Assembly: GCF_000520995.1 (NCBI RefSeq)
Contig: NZ_JACA01000005.1
Location: 124,001 to 188,000, forward strand
Reading direction: 5' to 3'
Length of the DNA stretch: 64,000 nucleotides
DNA from: Aquimarina macrocephali JAMB N27
Lineage (GTDB): Bacteria > Bacteroidota > Bacteroidia > Flavobacteriales > Flavobacteriaceae
The translations under genes and the position numbers were made by a program. Position 1 is the stretch's first letter, and every line of letters starts with the position of its first letter. Shown piece after piece: positions 53,903-62,331 of this stretch. The notes under the pieces were generated by a model. It worked only from the letters and a program-made list of their open reading frames with translations, did not search any database and was not told the DNA's origin.

Positions 53903-54508
53903 GTGTATAGATTTTTTATAAAAAGAAGTTTGGATTTTAGTGTATCACTAATTTTACTGATCTTTATTTCACCTATATTTATACTACTGATTCTTTTTCT
54001 GGCTATCGCAAATAGAGGTAAGCCTTTTTTCGTTCAAAGAAGACCTGGTAAAAATGAAAAATTTTTTAGCATCATAAAGTTCAAAACAATGAACGATAAA
54101 AAAGATGCACAAGGAAATTTATTACTAGATAAGGATAGAATAACCAAAGTAGGAGCATTTGTTAGAAAAACTTCTTTAGATGAAATTCCACAATTGATTA
54201 ATGTGTTACTAGGAGAAATGTCCCTGATAGGACCTCGTCCTTTGATAATAGAATATTTACCTGTGTATAATGACGTTCAAAAAAAGAGACATAATGTAAG
54301 ACCTGGTATTACAGGATGGGCCCAGGTTAATGGAAGAAATTCTATTACCTGGAAAAAGAAATTCGAGTATGATGTATGGTATGTAGAAAACTATAGTTTT
54401 TTGTTAGACCTAAAAATAATTGGATTAACATTAAAAAAAGTAATACAAAAAGAAGATGTGAATTTATCAAATGACCTGACATCAGAATATTTTGACGGTA
54501 CAAACTAG
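53903..54508 (+). CDS. PglC-like initiating phosphoglycosyl transferase (copy 1)
   Basis: A 201-residue monotopic phosphoglycosyl transferase, the size of Campylobacter PglC. One re-entrant N-terminal helix (about 10-35), then the catalytic region with Asp93-Glu94 in SLDEIPQ, MSLIGPRPL and PGITGWAQVNGRNS. It moves a phospho-amino-sugar from a UDP-sugar to undecaprenyl phosphate and so starts the repeat unit. Start GTG at 53903 preceded by AAAAAAG. Followed 22 bases later by a GNAT-like gene. Confidence 0.92.
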   Translation: MYRFFIKRSLDFSVSLILLIFISPIFILLILFLAIANRGKPFFVQRRPGKNEKFFSIIKFKTMNDKKDAQGNLLLDKDRITKVGAFVRKTSLDEIPQLINVLLGEMSLIGPRPLIIEYLPVYNDVQKKRHNVRPGITGWAQVNGRNSITWKKKFEYDVWYVENYSFLLDLKIIGLTLKKVIQKEDVNLSNDLTSEYFDGTN

Positions 54509-54530
54509 TTATGTTTCTTAAAAAGAATAG

Positions 54531-55628
54531 ATGAATAAAAACTTAGAAATAGTTGCGATAACCAAAAAGATGCTAAGAGAAGGTATTGATCAAAATACCT
54601 ATTGGAAAGGAAACCTTACTCCATTGCCTAAGAGTAAAGCATTATGGTTAGTTTCCAACACACGAATAGAAGAAGATGAGTATTGTGGTGTCATAGGGTA
54701 TGAGGATAATAAAATGATCTCTTTTATTTTTATGTTTCCTGATTTACTAAATAATGGAAGTAAAGAACCATCAAAAGTATATTGGATGATTTCTTGGTGG
54801 GTACATGAAGAATATAAAGATACAGTTTTAGGAACTTATATTTATAATGAAGCTGTTAATTTAACAGGAAAACAAATACTCATAAAATCTTATGCCGAAA
54901 ATGTAACCACATTTTATGAAAAACAACCCTTTACTGTAATCGCATCAAGATTAAGGCATACCATCTTCTTTAGCCTCGATGCATCTATGCTTATAGGAAG
55001 GTTTCGGTTTTTAAAATCAATTAAATTTATTCTGGATAGAATTGATAATACAGTAGCATCATGTATTAGGTTATTAAATAGACCTAAAGCTAGAAAAAGA
55101 ACTAAAACACTTTCTTATGATTATATCAACCAGATGGATGATGAAACCTGGGAATTTATAGATCTGCTTTGCAAAAATGACCTGATCCTTAAGACAAAGG
55201 AATATGTAAACTGGCAGATTAATGAGATGCAGTATATGCAAACCCCAATTGCAACAAAGCATCCATATACATCATTACAAACAGGAACCAGTAATAATAT
55301 TTATATTCATAACCTGAAAATTATGAAAGAAAATAAAATTATTGGCTTTTTATCTTATGTGGTAAATTATAATGAGTTTAATGTTAAATACTTTTTGGTA
55401 GAAGAAGAAGAAAATTATAATTTGTGTGTAGATGCTCTGATAGAAAATTTTATCCAAAAGAGAACTAAGTTTATTTTTACAGATGACACTCAATTATCAG
55501 ATTGTATAACAAAACGATATAGTACTGTTTTTACACATAGAGTCACAAAAAAGGGATTAGCTCATGATGAAACCAAACTCGATTTTGAAAACTCACATAT
55601 GTTGAATAGAGATGGACATTTTTATTAA
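54531..55628 (+). CDS. GNAT-like protein of unknown substrate
   Basis: A 365-residue soluble protein. Residues about 80-160 resemble a GNAT core (VYWMISWWVHEEYKDTVLGT, then IKSYAENVTTFYEKQPF), and the C-terminal part (IIGFLSYVVNYNEFNVKYFL and on) may be a second, weaker copy. I do not recognise a subfamily. Given the PglC and ligase/carrier genes around it, N-acylation of an amino sugar is a reasonable guess. ATG at 54531. Confidence 0.58.
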   Translation: MNKNLEIVAITKKMLREGIDQNTYWKGNLTPLPKSKALWLVSNTRIEEDEYCGVIGYEDNKMISFIFMFPDLLNNGSKEPSKVYWMISWWVHEEYKDTVLGTYIYNEAVNLTGKQILIKSYAENVTTFYEKQPFTVIASRLRHTIFFSLDASMLIGRFRFLKSIKFILDRIDNTVASCIRLLNRPKARKRTKTLSYDYINQMDDETWEFIDLLCKNDLILKTKEYVNWQINEMQYMQTPIATKHPYTSLQTGTSNNIYIHNLKIMKENKIIGFLSYVVNYNEFNVKYFLVEEEENYNLCVDALIENFIQKRTKFIFTDDTQLSDCITKRYSTVFTHRVTKKGLAHDETKLDFENSHMLNRDGHFY

Positions 55629-55778
55629 ATCAAAAGGGTGAAACGAATATTAATAATTTTTAAATAATACTTTGTAAAAGGAAATATTTAAAGTTTTTAA
55701 TGTGAAGAATACGGTGATTACAAACATTATTTAATTTATAATTGATTTGTTTTCGAGTAATTATTAAAATTTAAACAT

Positions 55779-57275
55779 GTGAAATTTGTAAAAAAACTAC
55801 AAGATTCGATAGAAAGCCATTCTGATTGTAATGCTTTATGTATAAACAATACGTTTTATACATACCATGATTTTGCTATTGAAATATCTAAAATAAGAGA
55901 TGCTATAGCAAATACTGTAGAAGATTCTGAAAAACTAATTGGTTTAGTAACCAATGATGATCTTCAGACCTATGCAAGTATTATTGCACTTTGGCTCGAA
56001 GGGAAGGCATACGTTCCTGTAAATCCATCAACACCAATTGAGCGTAATCATAAAGTTTTTGAATTAACAGAGACACGATATGTCATTGATTCTTCTAAAA
56101 CTTCAATTTATGAGGATTATAAAATTATTACTTCTGGAGCATTGGATCATACCGATATAAACCTGAAGCCTAAACATGTTTCTGGTGATCAATTAGCATA
56201 TATATTATTTACCTCGGGTACTACAGGGCTTCCTAAAGGAGTTCCTATTACCTTTGATAACGTTAATGCGTTGGTAAATGCAGTTGATGTTGAGCCAGAA
56301 TTTAATCTGGTTCCTTCGGATCGATGCTTACAAATGTTTGAACTTACTTTTGATTTTTCTGTAGTAACTTACTTATTTCCTTTTTTGTCAGGTTCTTGTG
56401 TTTATACAATACCAAAAGGAGCAATTAAGTATTTTTATATTTTTAAACTTATTAAGGAACAGAGACTTACGGTTCTTACTATGGTGCCATCGATCATAAA
56501 TTATCTGAGACCATATTTTCCCGAAATTAATGCTCCCGATGTACGATATTGTAGTTTTGGTGGAGGAGCATTGCATAGTGATATTGCCAAAGAATGGAGC
56601 GAATGTCTTCCTAATTGTAAAATATTTAATTACTATGGCCCCACAGAGTTTACAGTTTATAGTGGCTTTTACCCATACCATAAAGAAACTCATCAAAAAG
56701 CTCATAATGGGATAATTGCTATAGGAACACCACAAGAAGATACGTTGTATCTTGTGGTAAATGAAAATAATGAAGAAGTACCTGTAAATGTAACAGGAGA
56801 ACTATCTCTTGGAGGTCCACAAATAACTCCCGGGTATTGGAAAAATGAAGAACGAAATGCTCAAAGTTTTTTTGTGAGAGAAGAAAACGGAAGAAAAGAA
56901 CGTTACTATAAAACTGGAGACCTTTGCTTTAAAGATGAAGAAGGAGATTTCTTATATGTTGGTAGAGCAGATTTTCAAGTAAAAATTAGAGGGTATAGGG
57001 TAGAGTTGGCAGAAGTCGAATTTCATGCAAAAACAAAATCAGATAGAAAAGTTAATATGGTTGCTCTAGATATTGCCAATGCATTGGGTAATGCAGAACT
57101 ATGCTTAGCTATAGAATCTGAAGAATTTGATACTGAAGAAATATTCGATTTTATGAAAACAAAAATGCCGGATTATATGATTCCGGGTCATGTGAGATTT
57201 ATAAAAGAGTTTCCGCACAGTATTAACGGAAAAATTAATAGAAAAGAATTAAGAACATATTTTGACATAAATTAA
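55779..57275 (+). CDS. DltA-like amino acid-activating ligase (copy 2), altered pocket
   Basis: A 498-residue adenylate-forming enzyme, colinear with copy 1 and clearly its paralogue. TSGTTGLPKG is at 145-154, FDFS at 191-194 keeps the amine-binding Asp192, YGPTEFT follows, and catalytic Lys485 lies in NGKIN. The pocket segment reads SFGGGALH (259-266): the Cys of copy 1 and DltA is Gly261. Copy 2 therefore probably prefers another amino acid. Start is GTG at 55779; an ATG two bases before is followed at once by a stop. The carrier gene follows 10 bases after the stop. Confidence 0.85.
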   Translation: MKFVKKLQDSIESHSDCNALCINNTFYTYHDFAIEISKIRDAIANTVEDSEKLIGLVTNDDLQTYASIIALWLEGKAYVPVNPSTPIERNHKVFELTETRYVIDSSKTSIYEDYKIITSGALDHTDINLKPKHVSGDQLAYILFTSGTTGLPKGVPITFDNVNALVNAVDVEPEFNLVPSDRCLQMFELTFDFSVVTYLFPFLSGSCVYTIPKGAIKYFYIFKLIKEQRLTVLTMVPSIINYLRPYFPEINAPDVRYCSFGGGALHSDIAKEWSECLPNCKIFNYYGPTEFTVYSGFYPYHKETHQKAHNGIIAIGTPQEDTLYLVVNENNEEVPVNVTGELSLGGPQITPGYWKNEERNAQSFFVREENGRKERYYKTGDLCFKDEEGDFLYVGRADFQVKIRGYRVELAEVEFHAKTKSDRKVNMVALDIANALGNAELCLAIESEEFDTEEIFDFMKTKMPDYMIPGHVRFIKEFPHSINGKINRKELRTYFDIN

Positions 57276-57285
57276 ATAATTAATA

Positions 57286-57525
57286 ATGAGTAAAGAAGAG
57301 ATTTTATCAAAAGTAAAAGAAGCTTTTGTATCTGTATTAGAGCATGATAATTTTCAGCTTGCTGATGAAACTACTGCGAATGATGTTGATGGATGGGAAT
57401 CTGTAACGCATATGATGATCATTTCAGAAGTCGAAAAATCTTTTGGTATTAAATTTAAACTAATGGATTTAATGAATATGAATAATATTGGAGATTTATT
57501 AAGTACAATTGAGTCGGAATTATAA
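57286..57525 (+). CDS. Acyl/aminoacyl carrier protein (copy 2)
   Basis: A 79-residue carrier protein, paralogue of copy 1 (both contain LEHDNF and DVDGW). The phosphopantetheine site is Ser39 in DVDGWESVTHM, so the usual DSL reads ESV, a mild change that keeps Ser. No MBOAT gene follows here; the next genes are a PglC-like transferase, a PglD-like acetyltransferase and FemAB-like proteins. Confidence 0.88.
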   Translation: MSKEEILSKVKEAFVSVLEHDNFQLADETTANDVDGWESVTHMMIISEVEKSFGIKFKLMDLMNMNNIGDLLSTIESEL

Positions 57526-57536
57526 ATAGATATCTG

Positions 57537-58142
57537 ATGTATATTTTTTTTTTTAAAAGAATTTTAGACTTTTTAGTTGCATTAATTGGGTTGATACTAT
57601 TAATGCCAGTTCTATTAATAATAATGATTATTTTAATTTTTACCAATAGAGGGAAGCCATTTTTCTTTCAACAACGACCAGGTAAGAATGAAAAAATATT
57701 TAAAATAATTAAATTCAAAAGTATGAATGATAGGAAAGATGCTAATGGAGAGCTATTACATTTTGAACAACGAGTTACAAAAATAGGGGAATTTGTCAGA
57801 AAATATTCTTTAGATGAGCTTCCTCAACTCATTAACGTGTTAAAAGGAGATATGAGTTTGATTGGTCCAAGACCTTTATTAGTAAAGTATTTGCCATTAT
57901 ATAATAGTTTTCAGAAGAGAAGGCATGAAGTGCGACCAGGGATTACTGGTTGGGCGCAAATAAATGGAAGAAACGCCATTTCCTGGAATGAGAAATTTAA
58001 TCTTGATATTTGGTATGTAGAGAATGTAAGTTTTAAAACTGATATAAAAATTTTTTTTAGTACAATAAAAAAAGTACTTTTCAAAAAAAACATCAATAAT
58101 TCAAAAAATATTAATATGCCTACTTTTACTGGTGATAATTAA
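57537..58142 (+). CDS. PglC-like initiating phosphoglycosyl transferase (copy 2)
   Basis: A 201-residue paralogue of copy 1 of equal length. Asp93-Glu94 are in SLDELPQ, with MSLIGPRPLL and PGITGWAQINGRNA. The membrane helix is longer and more Ile/Leu-rich than in copy 1, and the C-terminus ends TFTGDN. Two initiating transferases 3 kb apart suggest two lipid-linked products or a specialised second use. ATG at 57537, 11 bases after the carrier gene. Confidence 0.92.
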   Translation: MYIFFFKRILDFLVALIGLILLMPVLLIIMIILIFTNRGKPFFFQQRPGKNEKIFKIIKFKSMNDRKDANGELLHFEQRVTKIGEFVRKYSLDELPQLINVLKGDMSLIGPRPLLVKYLPLYNSFQKRRHEVRPGITGWAQINGRNAISWNEKFNLDIWYVENVSFKTDIKIFFSTIKKVLFKKNINNSKNINMPTFTGDN

Positions 58143-58181
58143 TTACAGTCAAAGTTTTAATCACTAAAAAATAAAAAATAA

Positions 58182-58835
58182 GTGAAAAATTCAATTATCA
58201 TAGGAGCAGGAACATACGGGCAAGTATATGCTTCCTATTTCAAAGAAGCGGGAATTAATATTATTGGTTATATAGATGATAATATAGACCTTATTGGTAA
58301 AGAGATTAATGGAGTTCCGATTCTGGGAAAATATGAAGATTTATTTGATCTTAAATTCAAAAATAAAATACAAGATATATATTGCCCTATTGGAGTAAAT
58401 TCTATACGAACAAAGTATTTGTCAACATTGAAGAATGAAGGATATGGTATTCCTAATTTTTTACATCATTCAGTTTCGATTGGACCAAATGTTAATATAG
58501 GAGAAGCTGTATATGTGTTAGTAGGAAGTATTGTTATGCCTTATGTAACCATAGGGGATTTTACTATGATAAGTATGGGGGGTAATGTTGCGCATCATGT
58601 TGATTTGAGAGAAGGTGTTTTTATATCTGCTGGAGTAAATGTAGGTGCTTCAATAGATGTTGGGCGTAATGCCTTTTTCGGAATTGGATCTACAGTTATG
58701 ACAGGCGTTAAAAAAATAGGAGAATATGCAATGATTGGAGCTGGAGCTGTTGTGATAAAAGATGTACCGGATTATACAACCGTTGTGGGTAATCCCGCAA
58801 AAACTATAAAGACTTTGCAATCAGAGATTAAATAA
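58182..58835 (+). CDS. PglD/NeuD-like sugar acyltransferase
   Basis: A 217-residue enzyme of the NeuD/PglD/WbbJ type. An N-terminal Rossmann-like domain (IIIGAGTYGQVYASYF to GKYEDLF) binds the nucleotide part, then a left-handed beta-helix with hexapeptide turns (IGPNVNIGEAVYVLVGSIVM, IGDFTMISMGGNVAHHVDL) holds a catalytic His in AHH (about 138-140). PglD acetylates the 4-amino group of a UDP-amino sugar before PglC. No dehydratase/aminotransferase pair is visible here, so the amino sugar must come from elsewhere. Start GTG at 58182. Confidence 0.88.
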   Translation: MKNSIIIGAGTYGQVYASYFKEAGINIIGYIDDNIDLIGKEINGVPILGKYEDLFDLKFKNKIQDIYCPIGVNSIRTKYLSTLKNEGYGIPNFLHHSVSIGPNVNIGEAVYVLVGSIVMPYVTIGDFTMISMGGNVAHHVDLREGVFISAGVNVGASIDVGRNAFFGIGSTVMTGVKKIGEYAMIGAGAVVIKDVPDYTTVVGNPAKTIKTLQSEIK

Positions 58836-58916
58836 AAGTATTATGTAGAAAAATTAGATTGAAAAAAAACTCTAAATGTAAAATTTATCACTAATAAGTT
58901 AATATTTTTTTAGGAA

Positions 58917-60005
58917 TTGAAACAAAATTACAAGCTATTTATTGAAAATCTTGATGATGAAATTAATGTATTGGAATACAAAAAACTTCTTCAAGGAAAA
59001 TGGAATAATAATATTTATTATTCATTAGAACATTTGAAGTATTTTGAAAAAGGTTCTGATATATTAAAGTATTTTTTATTCGAGAAAGAAGGTGCTCCAA
59101 TAATTCTAATGCCTTTTGTCTTTAGAGAAATAAAAGTCAAAGATCAGAAGCATCCGTATTTTGATGTTATAAGCCCGTATGGCTATAGTGGCCCTTTGTT
59201 TAATGATACTGTAGAAGAAGAAGATATTGCCCAATTTTGGAACAATGTTGACCAATGGTATAAGGATCATAATGTAATAACAGAGTTCATTCGATTTAGC
59301 CTAAATGGAAATCATAAAAAATATTCGGGATGTCTAACTAATACATTGTCAAATGTAAGAGGGCATCTTTTAGAGAATTTTGACGATCAATGGATAGCAT
59401 TTTTACCTAAAGTTAGAAACAATTACAGAAAGGCAGTAAATCATAATTTAGAATTTAAAATATTTCATCAGAATGAAATAACAAAAGATATCATTAAAAT
59501 CTTTAATGATATCTATGTAAATACGATGAATCGTAATAATGCTGATCGTATTTATTTTTTCTCCAATGTTTATTTTGAAAATCTAATATTATCAAATTTA
59601 GATAATTTCTCTATTGCAATTGCATATTATGAGGATATTCCAATTTCGATTGAGCTTATCATTGGCTACAAGGATACTATTTTTGCATTTCTTGGAGGAA
59701 CTAATGCAGAGTATTTTAGTTATAGACCTAATGACTTTCTTAGAGTAAAAATTATAGAGTGGGCGATCACGAATAAGATCAAATACTATGTCTTAGGAGG
59801 AGGTATGAAAGATGGTGACGGGTTGTATAAGCATAAAAAGTCACTTTTTCCAAAGGATGAAGATGTGATTTTTCACACGGGTAGAAAAATAATTAATGAA
59901 AAAGTTTATGATGAGTTATGTTTATCTGCTAATGCAGAATATTCTCAGATTCATAAAGAAAATGTAAAAGATTATTTTTTCCCTTTTTATAGATTAAGTA
60001 TATGA
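58917..60005 (+). CDS. FemAB/BioF2-like GNAT acyltransferase
   Basis: A 362-residue protein with the FemAB/Acetyltransf_6 fold: VRNNYRKAVNHNLEFKIF, then AIAYYEDIPISIELIIGYKD and YYVLGGGMKDGDGLYKHKKS. FemAB-type enzymes attach amino acids to an amine on a cell-wall precursor, commonly from aminoacyl-tRNA. Here aminoacyl carrier protein from the ligase/carrier pair is an attractive alternative donor (inference). Start is TTG at 58917; overlaps the next gene by 4 bases (60002-60005). Confidence 0.8.
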   Translation: MKQNYKLFIENLDDEINVLEYKKLLQGKWNNNIYYSLEHLKYFEKGSDILKYFLFEKEGAPIILMPFVFREIKVKDQKHPYFDVISPYGYSGPLFNDTVEEEDIAQFWNNVDQWYKDHNVITEFIRFSLNGNHKKYSGCLTNTLSNVRGHLLENFDDQWIAFLPKVRNNYRKAVNHNLEFKIFHQNEITKDIIKIFNDIYVNTMNRNNADRIYFFSNVYFENLILSNLDNFSIAIAYYEDIPISIELIIGYKDTIFAFLGGTNAEYFSYRPNDFLRVKIIEWAITNKIKYYVLGGGMKDGDGLYKHKKSLFPKDEDVIFHTGRKIINEKVYDELCLSANAEYSQIHKENVKDYFFPFYRLSI

Positions 60006-61177
60006 AAAAGGTCCAGATAGATTATTTTTTTGAACTTTTTGAAAAAGGATTGATACCAAAAGTATTTCCGAAGATTAACTATTTAGAAAGCGAAGAGCAG
60101 CTAATTAATCCGGATTATGATGATGAGCTAGTAAATAATCCCGATACAGTTTACTCAGTTTTCTTTATAGCAGATTACTTAAAACCAGAACTTAATAAAG
60201 AAGTGTTTAATCTAAAAAAAGTTGATCAGTTTTTTAAAGGTTATGCTATTTTCCTGGATGGTTTTGCTAGTGCAGATGCTTATATAAAATATCGTTTCAG
60301 AAGTAATGCAAAAGGAATAAGAAGAAGAGTGAAAAGACTCGAGTCGTGTTTTCAGATTTCATACAAAACATATTATGGTGCAATAGAAGAGGAGGAATAT
60401 GATGTATTAATGGATTGTTTAGAAAAAATGCTGATCAGAAGATTTAAACAACGTAATGATGTAAGCCAAAGCCTTATTCGATGGGATCACTATAAAAGCA
60501 TGTATTTTTCTTTAATCAATCAAAAAAAAGCATCATTATTTGTGGTTTATGATAATGATAATCCAATAGTGATATCACTTAATCACCATTTTTGTGGACG
60601 ATTATTTAGCGCAATATCATCATATGATATTGACTATGGGAAATTTAGTTTAGGAAGTGTAGAGATTTATAAAAAACTAGATTGGTGTATTGCAAATAAT
60701 CATAAGTCTTATGAGATGGGGATGGGAGACCTTACTTATAAGCGCGAGTGGTGCAACCATATCTATAATTTTGAACATCAAATTATCTATCCCAAAAAAT
60801 CTATTTCTGCTGCTATTAGTGCTTCTGTAGAATATTTAAAAGTGAGTTTTAAAGAGTTTGTTTTTAAAATAGCTTATGTTCGGTATAAAAAATATAAAGC
60901 AAAACGTAAAAAGAATACTGTTGTCATACAGGAGTTAAAGTATAAAGCATTGCCTATAGTAGAGGTAGACCATGATAAGCAATATCCTACAGTAGATTAT
61001 AATAGTGCCGAGTATAGTTTTTTAAGAAAAATTGTGTTTGACTTTTTATATACTAGTATAGAACATGTATCAAATGCGGGTGTATTAATAGTTCTAGAAG
61101 AAGAAAACACGTATTTGATTATTGGGAAATCGAAGATGCAAAAAATAGTTTTTGAAACCGGTTCGCATATTTCTTAA
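60002..61177 (+). CDS. Second FemAB/BioF2-like GNAT protein with C-terminal extension
   Basis: A 391-residue protein. The GNAT-like core has YRFRSNAKGIRRRVKRLESC (about 97-116), SLFVVYDNDNPIVISLNHHF and SYEMGMGDLTYKREW, the equivalent of the LGG-K region in FemAB proteins. Residues about 300-391 are an extra basic and then mixed segment, not found in the upstream paralogue. ATG at 60002 overlaps the previous stop. Last gene of block B. Acceptor and donor unknown. Confidence 0.76.
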   Translation: MKKVQIDYFFELFEKGLIPKVFPKINYLESEEQLINPDYDDELVNNPDTVYSVFFIADYLKPELNKEVFNLKKVDQFFKGYAIFLDGFASADAYIKYRFRSNAKGIRRRVKRLESCFQISYKTYYGAIEEEEYDVLMDCLEKMLIRRFKQRNDVSQSLIRWDHYKSMYFSLINQKKASLFVVYDNDNPIVISLNHHFCGRLFSAISSYDIDYGKFSLGSVEIYKKLDWCIANNHKSYEMGMGDLTYKREWCNHIYNFEHQIIYPKKSISAAISASVEYLKVSFKEFVFKIAYVRYKKYKAKRKKNTVVIQELKYKALPIVEVDHDKQYPTVDYNSAEYSFLRKIVFDFLYTSIEHVSNAGVLIVLEEENTYLIIGKSKMQKIVFETGSHIS

Positions 61178-61218
61178 ATGATGTCGTTTTTTTACAATCC
61201 AGATATGTTAAGTCGGTA

Positions 61219-61226
61219 TATATTTG
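61219..61226 (+). promoter_or_regulatory. Putative -7 box (TATATTTG) directly before the monooxygenase gene
   Basis: An exact TAnnTTTG match ending 4 bases before the ATG at 61231. If used, transcription would start at or very near the start codon, giving a leaderless message. No clear -33 TTG. It marks the likely end of block B transcription control. Confidence 0.32.
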
Positions 61227-61230
61227 TGAT

Positions 61231-61509
61231 ATGAAAAAAACAATTATAGCACGGTTAAGTGTACAGAAAGAAAGTGTTGAACAATTTTTGACTTATGCAA
61301 AAAAAATGGTTCAGGAAAGTAATTTAGAAGAAGGTTGTATGACCTATCGTTTATATCAAGAAATAGGGGTGGTTACAGAATTCGTTTTTTATGAAGAATA
61401 TACGAATATGGATGCAGTTGATGCGCATAATTCTTCTAATCATTTTAATGAGTTTATTTCACTTGTGTCTTCACAACTTACATCAGAACCAGTAATAGAA
61501 GTCTTCTAA
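61231..61509 (+). CDS. Antibiotic biosynthesis monooxygenase (ABM) domain protein
   Basis: A 92-residue dimeric ferredoxin-like barrel of the YgiN/ABM family (IIARLSVQKESVEQFLTYAK, EEGCMTYRLYQ, FVFYEEYTNMDAVDAHNSSN). Such proteins oxidise quinols or small aromatics, often without a cofactor. Its stop is directly followed by the AraC-type gene start, so the two form a two-gene unit. Substrate unknown. Confidence 0.88.
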   Translation: MKKTIIARLSVQKESVEQFLTYAKKMVQESNLEEGCMTYRLYQEIGVVTEFVFYEEYTNMDAVDAHNSSNHFNEFISLVSSQLTSEPVIEVF

Positions 61510-62331
61510 TTGTTAATCAATAAAACGTCATATAGACCCAATAAAAGTTTGTCAAAATATGTCGACCGAATGTATGTATTAAAGCATTCGAGAGAATTTA
61601 AATTACCTGCGATTTTACCCGGTGCTGGATTAGAATTGTTGTTTCATACTCATGAACCACTTCTAATGAATAATCATAAATGTGATAATGCACATATTAT
61701 TTGTCCTAGAAATTCAATATTACATATAGATGAGTCCAGTGAGGTTTCTTTTATATCAGTTCGATTTAGAAGTGGAGCTTTTCGTCACTTTTCTTCAATC
61801 CCATATCTGGAGTTAAATAATCAATTTGCTTCTGTCGAGGATATTTGGGGATCTAGTGGTAGAGATTTTTTGGAGAAGCTAGATGAGTGCCGTACTATTA
61901 ATGACAAAATTAAATGTATAGAATCTTTTTTACTTGAGTGTTTGTATGGTTTCCATGATAAACAAAATGATAAATGGGATACTATTATGTATTCTTTATA
62001 TAAGCAGTATAATTCAATTTCTTTAAAAGAATTAGCTGCTTATACCAATTTGGGTTATCGCCAGTTTGAAAGAAATTTTAAGTCCCAATTTGGGATTACA
62101 CCAAAAAAAATTCAACGAATCATACGGTTTGAAGCAACCGTAAAAAAAATACTATTAAACAGGAATCCTGAATATTTATCTACTGCATTAGACCATGGTT
62201 ATTATGATCAAAGCCATTTTATTAATGAATTTCAATTTTTTGCCGGAGAAAAACCTACTGATTATTTTATAACAAAGAATTATGATCATCACTTTTATGA
62301 TAAATCGATAAAAGCACCAGGAAAATATTAA
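61510..62331 (+). CDS. AraC-family transcriptional regulator
   Basis: A 273-residue regulator. An N-terminal effector domain of the DUF6597 type (SYRPNKSLSKYVDRMYVLKH, LPAILPGAGLELLFHTHEP) is followed by the AraC double helix-turn-helix (about 180-262) with ISLKELAAYTNLGYRQFERN and the second motif DHGYYDQSHFINEFQFFAGE. The start is TTG at 61510, with no gap after the monooxygenase stop. Overlaps the convergent SGNH gene by 4 bases. It may control its partner gene or the polysaccharide locus. Confidence 0.88.
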   Translation: MLINKTSYRPNKSLSKYVDRMYVLKHSREFKLPAILPGAGLELLFHTHEPLLMNNHKCDNAHIICPRNSILHIDESSEVSFISVRFRSGAFRHFSSIPYLELNNQFASVEDIWGSSGRDFLEKLDECRTINDKIKCIESFLLECLYGFHDKQNDKWDTIMYSLYKQYNSISLKELAAYTNLGYRQFERNFKSQFGITPKKIQRIIRFEATVKKILLNRNPEYLSTALDHGYYDQSHFINEFQFFAGEKPTDYFITKNYDHHFYDKSIKAPGKY

